From Acidobacteriota bacterium (GTDB lineage Bacteria; Acidobacteriota; Vicinamibacteria; Vicinamibacterales; CAVVIG01): a stretch of 64,000 nt of DNA. The stretch is from NCBI GenBank assembly GCA_003222395.1, contig QHWB01000040.1:188573-252572 (forward strand), written 5' to 3'. How positions within the stretch are numbered: the first letter of the stretch is position 1; every line of letters begins with the position of its first letter. The translations under genes were made by a program, and so were the position numbers. Below, piece after piece: positions 9,363-18,759 of this stretch. The notes under the pieces were generated by a model, which saw nothing but the letters and a program-made list of their open reading frames with translations, had not been told where the DNA came from and ran no database searches.

Positions 9363-9456
9363 AGTTCGTGAAGATCGCGTCGATCGTCGCTACGCACTGC
9401 GCGATCGCATTGGCTCGGACTCGAGTTGCACGATGGCGAGCAAGGCGTGAGTTACG

Positions 9457-9972
9457 ATGGATGACGTGGTCAACGGCGCCGGTCGAATCGAGTCGATCAA
9501 CGTTTCACGTGGTGGAGTGCCGAAGATGCCGGTCTTCGAGGCGCTCGTGACCGTCGGCGGCATCGACGGCGACCGTCAGCGCGATCCGCGGTTTCACGGC
9601 GGACCCGAACGCGCCGTCGTGCTGTTCTCGCTCGACGTGATTCGCGCGCTGCAGCGTGAGGGCCATCCGATCGACATCGGAACGACCGGCGAGAATCTGA
9701 CTGTCTCGGGCATCGACTGGGCGGCCATTTCGCCCGGCGTGGAGCTAGAGATCGGCGGCGCGCGCCTTGTCATCACCAAGTACGCGAGTCCGTGCGAGAA
9801 GATCTGTCGCTCGTTTCTCGATGATGACTTCACGCGGATTTCGCAGAAGCTGCACGCCGGCTGGAGCCGCCTCTGCGCTCGCGTCGTTACCGAGGGCATC
9901 GTGCGCGCCGGCGACCGGGTGGAGCTCATCGAGGCAAACTCGAATCCCCAATCGCTCGTGGCTAATCGCTAA
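9457..9972 (+). CDS. MOSC domain protein
   Basis: 171 residues matching a stand-alone MOSC domain, the beta-barrel also found at the C-terminus of molybdenum-cofactor sulfurases. Signatures seen are FHGGPERAV, the GTTGENLTVSGI loop, and the invariant cysteine in SPCEKICRSF. Such proteins bind or transfer sulfur or molybdenum cofactor (YiiM-like). No molybdoenzyme is adjacent. The ATG at 9457 gives the usual domain length. Confidence 0.9.
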   Translation: MDDVVNGAGRIESINVSRGGVPKMPVFEALVTVGGIDGDRQRDPRFHGGPERAVVLFSLDVIRALQREGHPIDIGTTGENLTVSGIDWAAISPGVELEIGGARLVITKYASPCEKICRSFLDDDFTRISQKLHAGWSRLCARVVTEGIVRAGDRVELIEANSNPQSLVANR

Positions 9973-10711
9973 TCACTCAACCCAGTCCCCACTCACGTCC
10001 TCGAGGACACCGCCGCACCGTACAGACAGGAACTCTGCAAAATCGATTGTTCAATATGGCGGCAGTGAGCAATTTCTGCCGCCGTGCGGAACGCGATCAA
10101 CAATGGAGCGTCGCGCAATGACACACACATTGATTTTCATTTCTCTCGCCGCGCTCGGCGCGTACGCGATGGAGATTCCGCGACTCGATCTTCGCCGCGA
10201 TCCGTGCGGATCATGATCGAGCTCGATCGATTAGCTCCGCCCATCTCATCTGGGACGTCGTTAATACAATACCGGTTACCAGCCCGTCACGCTGAGGAAG
10301 CTCATCGTTCACGGACGGAATGGCGCGAACGGACGACACGGTTCCGCTCGGCTTACCGGAAACGCTGTGCTACGACCAGCGAATCCGCGTGGCGATTGAC
10401 GCCGACTGGGCGCTGCTGTCAGCCCGCTCGATCGTCGCCGTCGACGATGCAGGCATCGAGTACCGGCGCCGGACCGTCAGCTCGATGTCATGCAGGACCA
10501 TCTCCGGCAGCTGATCGACCGACGTGCGTATTCAGGCCGCGGTTCGCCCCGTGATTTCCTCTTCGGCGTCCTGGGGCTCGGCTTCTTCATGCTCATGTGG
10601 GTCATCGGGACGGGCTGATACTGCTCGGCTCGGAGCGTTGAAGACGCACGGGTGCTGCTCGGTATCGTTTCTGCTTCGGCAATCGTGATTGTCAAAGGAG
10701 AGGAGCGCCTG
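9973..10711. other. Region without a convincing gene
   Basis: Only marginal short frames are seen. One (10120-10216, 32 residues) starts with a hydrophobic stretch. Another (10490-10618, 42 residues) ends in a membrane-like segment (FLFGVLGLGFFMLMWVIG) that could be the tail of a decayed small membrane protein. None has a good ribosome-binding site or recognisable homology. Confidence 0.4.
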
Positions 10712-11149
10712 ATGAGTCTACTCGCGACGACCCTTCTGCTTGCGTTCGCCACGCAAGCGCAGCCGCCTCAGACCAAGCCAGCTTCGACTCCCGCTTCAGT
10801 TGTCGCCATCGGTTGCCTGCAATCGGCGACGGCCAACGGCCAAGAGCAATTCACGCTCACGATGAAGGATACGAACGCCGCGGCGGGCGAGGTGAAGACA
10901 ATCACCTACACGCTTTCGGCAACGGCGGCCGTCGATCTCAAGTCGCACATCGGACAACGCGTCGAAGTGACCGGCACGGAGGCGGGCCCGCCCGTTACCG
11001 CCGAAACCGATACGACACGGACCAGCACGCCTGCCGGAACGAGCGGAAGGACGCCGAAGGTCGAGACGCGGACGCGCACCGATATCGAAGCGCGTCAGCT
11101 GAAGGTGACGGCGATCAAGATGCTGACCGCAGATTGCCGCGTGCCTTAG
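10712..11149 (+). CDS. Small secreted protein of unknown function
   Basis: 145 residues. A signal peptide (MSLLATTLLLAFATQAQ) is followed by a low-complexity linker rich in P/T/S and a compact beta-rich domain (VVAIGCLQ, ITYTLSATAAVDLKSHIGQRVEVTGT). The C-terminal part repeats the RVEV/QLKVTAIK pattern of small OB-like periplasmic domains. Two cysteines (GCLQ and DCRV) could pair. The ATG at 10712 was chosen because AAAGGAGAGGAG lies just upstream. Function unknown; likely periplasmic. Confidence 0.75.
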   Translation: MSLLATTLLLAFATQAQPPQTKPASTPASVVAIGCLQSATANGQEQFTLTMKDTNAAAGEVKTITYTLSATAAVDLKSHIGQRVEVTGTEAGPPVTAETDTTRTSTPAGTSGRTPKVETRTRTDIEARQLKVTAIKMLTADCRVP

Positions 11150-11158
11150 CGAAGCGTG

Positions 11159-11203
11159 TAGGGATTCGGGATATAGGGATTAGGGATCGGGTCAGGGATC
11201 AGG
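11159..11203 (+). repeat. Telomere-like GGGAT/TAGGGAT short repeats
   Basis: Six imperfect units of (TA)GGGAT or CGGGAT/CGGGTC lie immediately upstream of the small gene at 11211. A similar run lies on the other strand, upstream of the ankyrin gene at 38.1 kb. Confidence 0.7.
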
Positions 11204-11210
11204 AGGCCAG

Positions 11211-11402
11211 ATGGTCGACGTCCGTCGCAATGACAAGCCGATGAAAAAGGACCAGAAGGGACCGCGCGAGGTGATCGACGAAACGAACGAGCAGATCCGC
11301 TCGAGCGGCACCAAACCGCGCATCGAAAACCCGAACCGGGATCGCGCGCGAGGCGATTGGGATCGCACCGGGGATCATCACGACGAGGACGTTTCTGATT
11401 AA
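11211..11402 (+). CDS. Small hydrophilic protein
   Basis: A 63-residue, very charged protein (KKDQKGPREVIDETNEQIRSSG) with no hydrophobic core, so probably disordered. A good AGGAGG site sits 6 bp before the ATG. It converges with the next gene, their stops overlapping. No family recognised. Confidence 0.5.
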   Translation: MVDVRRNDKPMKKDQKGPREVIDETNEQIRSSGTKPRIENPNRDRARGDWDRTGDHHDEDVSD

Positions 11403-11758
11403 TGAACGGTCGGCGACGAAGGCGCGCCTGAAGCCACAAGCACTCGGGCGATCATGGCTTCGAGCGCGCCTTTGTCGATCTCGAATGGACCGGCGACCGC
11501 AGCGCCCATCGTGATCTCGATTGCGATCACCACGCCGCCATGCTCGTACGGATTCACTATCCAACTCAGTCCTCTGAGGGAGATCCCTCGATCGGCTTCG
11601 CCGGGACGCTTCTTCCGATCCATCGCGCGTAGCATTCCTTCGAGCAGCGCCCGCACATCGTCGTCGGTCCACGCTCCGGGCTGACGCGCGACATCGTCGA
11701 TCGATTCGGTCGTCGCGAAATCGGTGCCTCGAAGCCAGACGTCGACCGACACCCTCAT
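11399..11758 (-). CDS. Conserved-looking hypothetical protein
   Basis: 119 residues, soluble. Segments [21 protein letters not shown] and [12 protein letters not shown] are predicted helices around a beta strand region ([23 protein letters not shown]). The start ATG overlaps the stop of the DUF255 gene in ATGA, so it is co-translated with it. I do not recognise the family. The coupling suggests a function linked to the thioredoxin-domain protein. Confidence 0.65.
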   Translation of the reverse strand: MRVSVDVWLRGTDFATTESIDDVARQPGAWTDDDVRALLEGMLRAMDRKKRPGEADRGISLRGLSWIVNPYEHGGVVIAIEITMGAAVAGPFEIDKGALEAMIARVLVASGAPSSPTVH

Positions 11759-13887
11759 GCGGTCGCCCTCAGCTGCTCGTGCAGCGCGTCGACGGTGGTC
11801 ACCGGCTGTCGACAGGTAAAGCGCTGGCAGACGTACGCGGCGGCGGCGCCGTCGATCGGCCGCATCGACGCAATGAACGGCAGGCTGCCGGCCAGCGGGC
11901 GTTGTCTCTCGGCCGACACGCGCAGCACGATCGCGAACGGCAGATATTCGCGCGCGACCGCGCGCGCGAGGGCCTCGCCGCCGCTCGTCTGCCCGGCTCC
12001 GGCCGGCGGATCGACGATGACGATTTGCTGAACGCCGGCCGTGTGGGTCGACAACGCGGCCGCCATCATCGGAACCGCGCGGCCGGCCTGCTCCAGCCGC
12101 GTCGCGAAGTACCGCAGCGTGCGTTCGATCCGATCGGGCCAGGCGGGGTTCTCGACGAGGTGCGACAGCAGCAGCAGGTTCAGCACCGAGACGGAACTCG
12201 GCGTCGGCTCCGCGCCGTCGTAGTCCTCCTTCATGCGCAGCAGAACGCTCGGGTCCTGGCCGGTTGTGCTGAACCATCCGCCCGCGGCATCGTCCCAGAA
12301 CAACTCGTCCTGCCGCTGTTGCAGGGCGATCGCCCATTCCAGCCAGATCGGATCCGCGTCCGCCTGAAAGAGCTCGAGCAGGCCGAAGATCAAGTAGGCA
12401 TAGTCTTCCGCGTATGCGTCGATTTCGGCATGGCCGCCGCGGTACCGGCGCAGCAGCGTGCGCGAATCGGCGCGCCACATCCGTTCGCGGATGAAGGCGG
12501 CGGCACGCCGCGCGGTCTGGCGGTACGATTCGGCGTCGAGCACGCGGGCCACGCGGGCGAACGCGGCGATCATCAGCCCGTTCCAGGCGGTCAGAATCTT
12601 GTCGTCGCGCTCGGGGCGCGGCCGCTTCATCCGCGCGAGAAACATCTTCACCCTCGTCTCGTTGAGAATGGTAATGATCTCGTCGCGCGTCTTTCCCGTC
12701 TGAAGCGTGATGTCGTCGATGCCCCGGGCGACGTACAGAATGTTCTTGCCGGTGAATTCCTGCTGCGGATCCTGCGGTGCGTTGCCGCCCGATTCGATGC
12801 CGTGCCGCATCTTCACGATCGCCGCGTCGTCGCCGAGCAGCGCGTCGACTTCGTCGGCGCGCCAGAGATAAAACGCGCCCTCGCGTTTGTGGGGCCCGCC
12901 GTCCGCCGATTGGTCGGGTGCGGTGTCGAGGCTGTCCGCGTCTTCCGCAGAATAGAATCCGCCATCGGGATCGGTCATCTCGCGCCCGACGTACGCCAGC
13001 GTGTCCTCCGCAACTTCCACGTAGAACGGATCGCCGGAGAGCTGCGCCGCCTCCGCGTAGGCGAGCGCGAGCTGCGCCTGGTCGTACAACATCTTCTCGA
13101 AGTGCGGCACGCGCCAGGTCGCGTCGACCGAATAGCGATGGAAGCCGCCGCCGATGTGATCGCGCATGCCGCCAAAGGCCATCACACGCAGCGTCCGCAG
13201 CGCCATGTCGCGCGCGTCGCCGTTGCCCGTTCGTGCGTGCTCGCGCATCAGGAAGAGGAGCTCCGACGGACGTGGAAATTTCGGCGCGTCGCCGAAACCA
13301 CCGTACCGCTCGTCGAATCCCTCACGGAACTGCTGCAGGGTGCGTTGCAGCGCCTCCGCGCCCGGCGGCGTCCACGCCGGAGCGGTCCGCTCCATCGCGC
13401 GCAGCTGCGCCGTCAGCGATTCGGCCGACTGCTCGACCTTCGCACGTTCCGCCCGCCAGACGCGCGCAATCTCGCCGAGGATGTCGACGAATCCCGGCCG
13501 CCCCCATCGCGACGTCGGCGGGAAATAGGTGCCGCCGTAAAACGGCTTCAGGTCCGGCGTCAGCCACACGCTCATCGGCCAACCACCAGAACCGGTTGTC
13601 GCCTGAACGAACGTCATGTACACGCGGTCGACGTCGGGGCGCTCTTCACGATCGACCTTGATCGAAACGAAGTGCTCGTTCAGTATCGCCGCCACGTCGG
13701 CGCTCTCGAACGATTCGTGCGCCATGACGTGACACCAGTGGCACGTCGAGTACCCGATCGAGAGGAAGATCGGTTTGTCCTCGGACCGCGCCCTTGCGAA
13801 CGCGTCGTCGCCCCATTCGAACCACTCGACCGGATTGCCGGCGTGTTGAAGAAGGTACGGACTGCGCGCCGCCGCGAGACGATTCAT
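11755..13887 (-). CDS. Thioredoxin-domain protein, DUF255/YyaL (spermatogenesis-associated protein 20-like)
   Basis: About 710 residues. The N-terminus carries the DUF255 thioredoxin-like domain: [25 protein letters not shown], the redox motif [25 protein letters not shown] and [14 protein letters not shown]. The rest is the (alpha/alpha)6-barrel resembling N-acylglucosamine 2-epimerases ([33 protein letters not shown]). Length matches the family (about 690). Start at 13887 was preferred over 13914, which would overlap the divergent gene. The biochemical role of the family is unsettled. Confidence 0.93.
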   Translation of the reverse strand: MNRLAAARSPYLLQHAGNPVEWFEWGDDAFARARSEDKPIFLSIGYSTCHWCHVMAHESFESADVAAILNEHFVSIKVDREERPDVDRVYMTFVQATTGSGGWPMSVWLTPDLKPFYGGTYFPPTSRWGRPGFVDILGEIARVWRAERAKVEQSAESLTAQLRAMERTAPAWTPPGAEALQRTLQQFREGFDERYGGFGDAPKFPRPSELLFLMREHARTGNGDARDMALRTLRVMAFGGMRDHIGGGFHRYSVDATWRVPHFEKMLYDQAQLALAYAEAAQLSGDPFYVEVAEDTLAYVGREMTDPDGGFYSAEDADSLDTAPDQSADGGPHKREGAFYLWRADEVDALLGDDAAIVKMRHGIESGGNAPQDPQQEFTGKNILYVARGIDDITLQTGKTRDEIITILNETRVKMFLARMKRPRPERDDKILTAWNGLMIAAFARVARVLDAESYRQTARRAAAFIRERMWRADSRTLLRRYRGGHAEIDAYAEDYAYLIFGLLELFQADADPIWLEWAIALQQRQDELFWDDAAGGWFSTTGQDPSVLLRMKEDYDGAEPTPSSVSVLNLLLLSHLVENPAWPDRIERTLRYFATRLEQAGRAVPMMAAALSTHTAGVQQIVIVDPPAGAGQTSGGEALARAVAREYLPFAIVLRVSAERQRPLAGSLPFIASMRPIDGAAAAYVCQRFTCRQPVTTVDALHEQLRATA

Positions 13888-13912
13888 CCACCAATTATGT
13901 AATAATCGCGGC

Positions 13913-14458
13913 ATGAACGATTCTTCGGCGCTCGCCGGCAAACGAATCGCGATGCTCGTTGAGGAGGGCTTCGAGGACCGTGAGCTGACGGGCCCGCTCG
14001 ACGTGCTGCGGGCGGCGGGCGCAGTCGTCACGCTCGTCGGTCCCGCAGCCGGAACCGAATTTCGCGGGAAGCGCGGCCAGGCGGTCGTCATGGCCGACGT
14101 CGCAGCCGGCGCGGCCAAGATGGACGATTTCGACGCGCTCGTCATCCCCGGCGGCCACGCGCCCGACAGGATGCGCATGCGCCACGCCATGGTCGACCTC
14201 GCGCGGCAAGCGATGGACGCCGGCAAGCCGGTCGCGGCGATCTGCCACGGACCTCAGGTGCTCATCTCGGCGAACGTGCTTCGCGGGCGGACGCTCACCT
14301 GCTGGCCGTCGATCGCCATCGACGTCAAGAATGCTGGTGGGCTTTACGTCGACAAACCGGTCGTCGAAGACGGCAACCTCATCACCTCGCGCAAGCCGGA
14401 CGACGTTCCGATGTTCAGCGAGGCGATCATCCGCGCGCTGTCGCGGGTTCACGCGTAA
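13913..14458 (+). CDS. DJ-1/PfpI family protein
   Basis: 181 residues of the PfpI/YhbO type: [16 protein letters not shown] at the start with the conserved glutamate, and the nucleophile elbow with catalytic cysteine in [10 protein letters not shown]. The family includes protein deglycases/glyoxalases and stress proteins. It is transcribed divergently from the DUF255 gene with 25 bp between start codons, so the two promoters must overlap. Confidence 0.93.
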   Translation: MNDSSALAGKRIAMLVEEGFEDRELTGPLDVLRAAGAVVTLVGPAAGTEFRGKRGQAVVMADVAAGAAKMDDFDALVIPGGHAPDRMRMRHAMVDLARQAMDAGKPVAAICHGPQVLISANVLRGRTLTCWPSIAIDVKNAGGLYVDKPVVEDGNLITSRKPDDVPMFSEAIIRALSRVHA

Positions 14459-14464
14459 CTGCGC

Positions 14465-15388
14465 TCACGTTCTCGGCGCCGGCGCGGCCGGTACTTCCTC
14501 GGGCCTGCCGCGCCTCAGGCGCGCGTACGCGGCGGTGAACTCCACACCGTACAGAAGAATGACCGCCTGCACGTAAACCCAGGCGAGGAACACGACGACC
14601 GCGGCAACGGATCCATTGACGCGCGTAAAGCGAGACATGTCGCGCATGTACCAGGAAAATCCTTCGAGCGCGCCTTTCCAGAGCAGGCCCGTCACCAGCG
14701 CCCCAATCCAGACGTCGCGGAACCGTACCTTCGCATTCGGCACGAAGTAATAGACGAATCCGACGACGAGAATGAAGAGCAGCGTCGTTGCGTAGCGCAC
14801 GGCGAAGCTGCGCAGGATGGCAAGGCCGGGAAACCGTGCCAGCACGCCGGCGAACCACGTCGCCCCCACGATCTGCGACGCGCTCACCAGCAGCAGCGCG
14901 ACGATGAGGATGAGTCCGGCGACGAGCAGCATGAGAAACGAAAAGAGCTTGTGCTTCCAGAAGCTGCGCTGCTTCTCGACGCCCCACGCGTAGTTGACGG
15001 CCGTGCTGATGGCGCCGAACACACCGAGCGCGCCCCAGACGAGCGCGATCGTGCCCGCGACACCGAACGTCGTCGCGTGAGCGTTGAACGCGTCGAGCTG
15101 GCTCGTGACGAATTCGAACTGCGATGGAAAATACCGCAGCACGAACTCGAGAACGGTGTTGCGATCCTGCTCGTCAGCGGTCACGCGTCCGAGTAGTGCA
15201 AAGGCGAGGAGAAAAAATGGGAACAGCGATAGCAGCGCATAGTAGGCGATTGACGCCGCGTACGTCAGGTTATCGCTGTGGTAGAACCCTTGGAAACCGC
15301 GCCATGCCGATTGCGCAGTGAGGCGAAGAATATCGCGCGTCCGCCGGCCGATTCCGCGAGCCAGCGCGACGCTCTCGCCGCCGGTCAC
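14465..15388 (-). CDS. YihY/BrkB family membrane protein
   Basis: 307 residues with about six helices and the YihY pattern: SIAYYALLSLFPFFLLAFALLG near residue 48, WGALGVFGAISTAVNYAWG near 140, then two C-terminal helices ending in WVYVQAVILLYGVEFTAAYARL. These inner-membrane proteins were once misannotated as ribonuclease BN; the function is unproven. It lies at the end of a run of minus-strand small envelope genes and may share their transcript. Confidence 0.9.
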   Translation of the reverse strand: MTGGESVALARGIGRRTRDILRLTAQSAWRGFQGFYHSDNLTYAASIAYYALLSLFPFFLLAFALLGRVTADEQDRNTVLEFVLRYFPSQFEFVTSQLDAFNAHATTFGVAGTIALVWGALGVFGAISTAVNYAWGVEKQRSFWKHKLFSFLMLLVAGLILIVALLLVSASQIVGATWFAGVLARFPGLAILRSFAVRYATTLLFILVVGFVYYFVPNAKVRFRDVWIGALVTGLLWKGALEGFSWYMRDMSRFTRVNGSVAAVVVFLAWVYVQAVILLYGVEFTAAYARLRRGRPEEVPAAPAPRT

Positions 15389-15400
15389 GGCGCCATTATG

Positions 15401-15601
15401 TCAGGCCGCTCGCGCCGACTCCACCCACGCCGTGCGAATCTGACTGGCGAGATACACGGGCACGCTGGCGCCCAGCCACACGCGCGTTGCGCGCAGCACG
15501 AATCGCCGGAGCGGCGGCGTCGTGATGATCACGTACGCCGCCGCGACACCTGCCGTCGCGAGCGCGATGTTCGCTACGGTGCGTGCCCCGCTGTCGGTCA
15601 C
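15401..15601 (-). CDS. Small membrane protein
   Basis: 66 residues with one or two hydrophobic segments (VANIALATAGVAAAYVIIT and VWLGASVPVYLASQI). The GTG start is within 4 bp of the stop of the YtxH gene, so it is part of the same cassette. No family recognised. Confidence 0.6.
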   Translation of the reverse strand: MTDSGARTVANIALATAGVAAAYVIITTPPLRRFVLRATRVWLGASVPVYLASQIRTAWVESARAA

Positions 15602-15604
15602 GCG

Positions 15605-16120
15605 TCAGCCCCGGCGAGTGCTGCCCGACGAACTGGTCGAACCGGTTCCGGTCGATCCGCCCGTGCCGCCCGGGCGCGTGTGCTCCGACGAGCTGCTGCG
15701 CATGCTGTCCGACCCGCTCGCGTAGCTCGATCCCGTCGACCCGATGCCGCTGCTGCTTCCTGAACTGCCCGCGCCCGTTGTTGCCGTCGATCCCCCGCCG
15801 GAGATGCTGGTGGCTGCGTCGCGCACGTACCGCTGCGCTTCGTCGACGCCGCGCGACGCGGCGTCGCGCGCCTTGTCGTACACCTCGCGACCGCGATCAG
15901 CCCAGTCGCCCGCCGCTTCCGTCGCGCGGCGATAGCCTTCCGACGCGGTATTGGCGAGATTCCCCGCCTGCTCGGACAGCTGGTTCCGCAGTTCGGATCC
16001 GGACTTGGGGGCGAAGAGCATGCCCAGGCCTGCGCCGAGCACCGTGCCGGTGAGCAGTCCCATCACGAAACTGCCGCCGCCGCCACCTTCGTTGTCGAAC
16101 CGATCGTATCCGTCTGCCAT
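15605..16120 (-). CDS. YtxH-domain protein
   Basis: 171 residues. A glycine-rich membrane hairpin (GLLTGTVLGAGLGMLFAPKSGSELR) identifies the YtxH family. An amphipathic helical region follows (LANTASEGYRRATEAAGDWADRG), then a Ser/Gly/Thr-rich disordered tail of about 60 residues. YtxH proteins are general-stress envelope proteins of unknown mechanism. It is one of four small membrane genes in line on this strand. Confidence 0.85.
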   Translation of the reverse strand: MADGYDRFDNEGGGGGSFVMGLLTGTVLGAGLGMLFAPKSGSELRNQLSEQAGNLANTASEGYRRATEAAGDWADRGREVYDKARDAASRGVDEAQRYVRDAATSISGGGSTATTGAGSSGSSSGIGSTGSSYASGSDSMRSSSSEHTRPGGTGGSTGTGSTSSSGSTRRG

Positions 16121-16130
16121 GTTCTGCCTC

Positions 16131-16544
16131 CTAAGTCTGGCTTTCGTGGGGTTGGTGGTGAGGGCCCGCGTGAAGCATCGACTCGATCGCGACGCGCAGC
16201 CCGCGGATGAAGCCGACGACGCGGCTCGTCTTCGCGCGGACGTTGGATCGCACGCGATCGGCCGTGTCGTCGACGCGATCCATTGTCGTGCGGATGGCGT
16301 GATCGACGCGCTCGGTCTCTTCCTTGACCTTGGTCGTCACGCCTTTCACGTCCTCGAGGATCGCGTTGACGCGCGCCATCGCCGGCGCGATCTGGCGTGT
16401 TTCGAGCCCGTTGATCAAATCCATCACGCGACGATAGACGATGACGCCGGCGACGCCGATGCCGACGAGCAGCAACGCTTCGAGCACGCTGACGGCCGCC
16501 ATGATGCCGAGCAGCAGATTAGTCGTCCCCAATTCCCCTGACAT
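16131..16544 (-). CDS. DUF948-like membrane protein
   Basis: About 137 residues. One N-terminal helix (LLLGIMAAVSVLEALLLVGIGVAGVIVYRRV) is followed by a long amphipathic helix with heptad character (ILEDVKGVTTKVKEETERVDHAIRTTMDRVDDTADRVRS), like DUF948/YtxG proteins. YtxG and YtxH are neighbours in Bacillus, and here too they are adjacent. Start chosen at the ATG behind GAGGAG. Confidence 0.75.
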   Translation of the reverse strand: MSGELGTTNLLLGIMAAVSVLEALLLVGIGVAGVIVYRRVMDLINGLETRQIAPAMARVNAILEDVKGVTTKVKEETERVDHAIRTTMDRVDDTADRVRSNVRAKTSRVVGFIRGLRVAIESMLHAGPHHQPHESQT

Positions 16545-16554
16545 CACATGCTCC

Positions 16555-16827
16555 TCAGAACGGCGACGTCTGACGCGTCCCTGGATAGCGTGGCGGCTGC
16601 TGACCAGCTTCGCCGAGCGCTTCGTTCAGTAGTTTCCACCCTTCGTTGGCCACGCCTGCGGCCTTCTGGACGGTCGCCCGGAAGCTGATCAACTCGCGCG
16701 CGATGTCGTCGAGCGCCGGCTCGATCTGACGCCGGAGCGCTCGTCCGCGATCGGTGAAGAACAGATAGCCGGCCGCTCCTCCAATCACCGCGCCTGCCGC
16801 GGTTGCCGCCAACGTTCGGTTGTCCAT
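16555..16827 (-). CDS. Small YtxH-like membrane protein
   Basis: 90 residues: a glycine-rich helix (AATAAGAVIGGAAGYLFFTDRGRALRRQIEP) of the YtxH type, then a soluble helical part. The ATG at 16827 was chosen because GAGGAGG sits about 9 bp upstream. It is the first gene of the envelope cassette, and the GTGGCAC/CTTGAACCT promoter-like motif lies 34 bp ahead of it. Confidence 0.75.
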   Translation of the reverse strand: MDNRTLAATAAGAVIGGAAGYLFFTDRGRALRRQIEPALDDIARELISFRATVQKAAGVANEGWKLLNEALGEAGQQPPRYPGTRQTSPF

Positions 16828-16860
16828 CACGCGATGCCTCCTCTTGTCCAAGAAACAAAG

Positions 16861-16880
16861 AGGTTCAAGTTATGTGCCAC
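16861..16880 (-). promoter_or_regulatory. Sigma-54-like promoter motif GTGGCAC-N4-CTTGAACCT
   Basis: On the minus strand, GTGGCAC is followed after 4 bases by CTTGAACCT, 34 bp upstream of the first envelope-cassette gene. It resembles the -24/-12 sigma-54 consensus (TGGCAC-N5-TTGC) except that TTGA replaces TTGC. The same motif with the same spacing occurs at 43813-43832. Confidence 0.5.
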
Positions 16881-17256
16881 GGAGCCATATACACGAGGGC
16901 CTGAGAAATCAGCTCATCGCGAACGCGCGAGCCCGTCAGCTTTCAAGACGGTTCACTGAAACGTGCGCTTCCCCAAGTACACCGCGAGCGCGACTCCATC
17001 CCACGCGCCCACGCGTCGTTGTTCGGGCTGCCGGTGGCGTCGACACCCGAGCAATCAATCTGTCACCTGCTGATTGAGCGAAAACCTGCCGATGAGGTAA
17101 TCGCGCGCGGTCGTTGATCAACTGTTTCGCGTCGTCGACTGCTGTCGCCGACCGACTGGACGCATGCGGCACCTCGTCGGACAGTAAATCGATCGTGTCG
17201 TACTGTCGTGGAGGCGACGCTCGAGCCGAGCCGTTATGTCTTCACTGCTCGAACTT
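16881..17256. other. Intergenic stretch
   Basis: Between the envelope cassette and the NtrC-type regulator I see no plausible gene and no clear terminator. Confidence 0.5.
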
Positions 17257-18678
17257 TTATGTCGTCGCCGCTGATGTCGGCGTGGAGGTTGACGGCGCCC
17301 GAGCGGACTTGCCGGCGTCGCGGATGTCGTGCTTCTTCATCTTGCTGTAGAGCGTCGGTCGGTACAGTCCGAGGATCTGCGCCGCTTCCTGCTTGTTCCA
17401 GTTCGTCCGCTGCAGCGTCTGGAGAATCGCCATCTTCTCGATCTCGGCGAGCGTACGATGCGGTGGAATCACGAAATCGGTCGCGCTGGTCGACTCCTCA
17501 CGAATCGATTCCGGCAGATCGGTGACGGCGATCTCGCTGCCCTTCGCCACCAGCACCGCCCGCTCAATCGCGTTCTCGAGCTCGCGCACGTTGCCCGGCC
17601 AGCGGTTGCGGATCAGCAGATGGTAAACCGACGGGGCGAGCGTCTTGACGTTCTTTTGATAGCGCTGCCTGAACTTGTCGAGGAAGTAATCGCACAGCAG
17701 CGGGATGTCCTCGGTGCGCTCACGCAGCGGCGGCACGCGCAGGGTGATCGTGTTGATGCGAAAGTAGAGATCCTCTCGCAGGCGCCCCTCGCGAAGCGCC
17801 GCGTCGAGATCGATGTTCGTGGCGCAGATCAAACGAAAGTCGACGTGGACGATCCGGTCGCTCCCGATCGGGCGGTACTCGCGCTCCTGCAGCACCCGCA
17901 ACAGCTTCGTCTGGAGGTACGGCGGCATCTCGCCGATTTCGTCGAGCAGCAGCGAGCCGCCCTCGGCCATCTCGAAGAGTCCCTCCTTGTCCATCGTCGC
18001 GCCGGTGAACGCGCCTTTCTTGTAGCCGAACAGCTCCGACTCGATGAGGTCCTTCGGAATCGCTGCGCAATTGATCTTGATGAACGGACCCTTCGACCGC
18101 TTGCTGTTGTAGTGAATCGCGTTCGCGATCAGCTCCTTGCCGGTGCCGTTCTCGCCCTGAATGAGGATGTTGGCTTCGCTGGCGGCCACGCTTTCGATCA
18201 GCTCGAAGAGCTCCTGCATCTTCTTGCTCTTGCCGATCACGTTCTGAAACTTGTAGCGGTCCTGCAGCTTCTGCTTCAACTGCTCGTTCTCATCGATCAA
18301 CGTCTTCTGCTTGATCGCTTTTTCCAGTTTGTCGAGCAGGCGCTCGGCGTCGACCGGCTTTTCGAGGAAGTCGAAGGCGCCGGCCTTCACCGCCTCGACC
18401 GACCGCGGAATATTGCCCTGGCCGGTGATGACAATCACTTCGGCCTCTCCATCGATCTGCTTGAACTTGCGGACGAGCTCGATGCCGTCGACATCGGGAA
18501 GGATCATGTCGGTCACGACGGCATCCGGGCGCCATGTCTTGAACAGCTCTTCGCCGCGCGTCCCAATCAGAGCGGTCCGGACTTCATAGCCGGCATGTTC
18601 GAGCAGAATCTTCAGCCACTCGGTCATTGCCGGCTCATCGTCTATCGCGAGCACGCGCTTTTTCCGTTTGAGACTCAT
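17257..18678 (-). CDS. Sigma-54-dependent response regulator (NtrC family)
   Basis: About 473 residues in three domains. The receiver (1-120) has DDEP, phosphoacceptor D in VVTDMILPDVDG, and K in FLEKPVD. The AAA+ domain (about 150-380) has Walker A GENGTGKE, the sigma-54 contact loop GAFTGA, and Walker B LLLDEIGEM. The C-terminal Fis-type HTH (IEKMAILQTLQRTNWNKQEAAQILGLYRPTLYSKMKKH) binds DNA. It activates sigma-54 promoters after phosphorylation by a sensor kinase. No kinase gene is adjacent. A strong promoter lies directly upstream. Confidence 0.95.
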   Translation of the reverse strand: MSLKRKKRVLAIDDEPAMTEWLKILLEHAGYEVRTALIGTRGEELFKTWRPDAVVTDMILPDVDGIELVRKFKQIDGEAEVIVITGQGNIPRSVEAVKAGAFDFLEKPVDAERLLDKLEKAIKQKTLIDENEQLKQKLQDRYKFQNVIGKSKKMQELFELIESVAASEANILIQGENGTGKELIANAIHYNSKRSKGPFIKINCAAIPKDLIESELFGYKKGAFTGATMDKEGLFEMAEGGSLLLDEIGEMPPYLQTKLLRVLQEREYRPIGSDRIVHVDFRLICATNIDLDAALREGRLREDLYFRINTITLRVPPLRERTEDIPLLCDYFLDKFRQRYQKNVKTLAPSVYHLLIRNRWPGNVRELENAIERAVLVAKGSEIAVTDLPESIREESTSATDFVIPPHRTLAEIEKMAILQTLQRTNWNKQEAAQILGLYRPTLYSKMKKHDIRDAGKSARAPSTSTPTSAATT

Positions 18679-18687
18679 AACCCTCAA

Positions 18688-18715
18688 AGTGTAGGGAAAT
18701 AGCGCAACAAGTCAA
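18688..18715 (-). promoter_or_regulatory. Sigma-70-type promoter of the NtrC-family gene
   Basis: On the minus strand TTGACT and TACACT are separated by 16 bp, ending 9 bp before the ATG at 18678. Matches are 5/6 at -35 and 4/6 at -10. The very short distance to the start codon implies a minimal leader. The local sequence is AT-rich compared with the surroundings. Confidence 0.6.
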
Positions 18716-18759
18716 TACACAATTGCGGTTACCGTCAATAAATAATACATGAGCTAAGC

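Noticed and set aside
10320-10514. 64-codon open frame
   Set aside because: No ribosome-binding site, no family, low-complexity end; probably chance or decayed sequence.
11159-11203. True telomeric repeat
   Set aside because: The copies are internal, few and degenerate, flanked by ordinary bacterial genes.
11779-13902. 707-codon open frame on the plus strand
   Set aside because: Antisense to the DUF255 gene, whose CHWCH motif and full-length domains are convincing.
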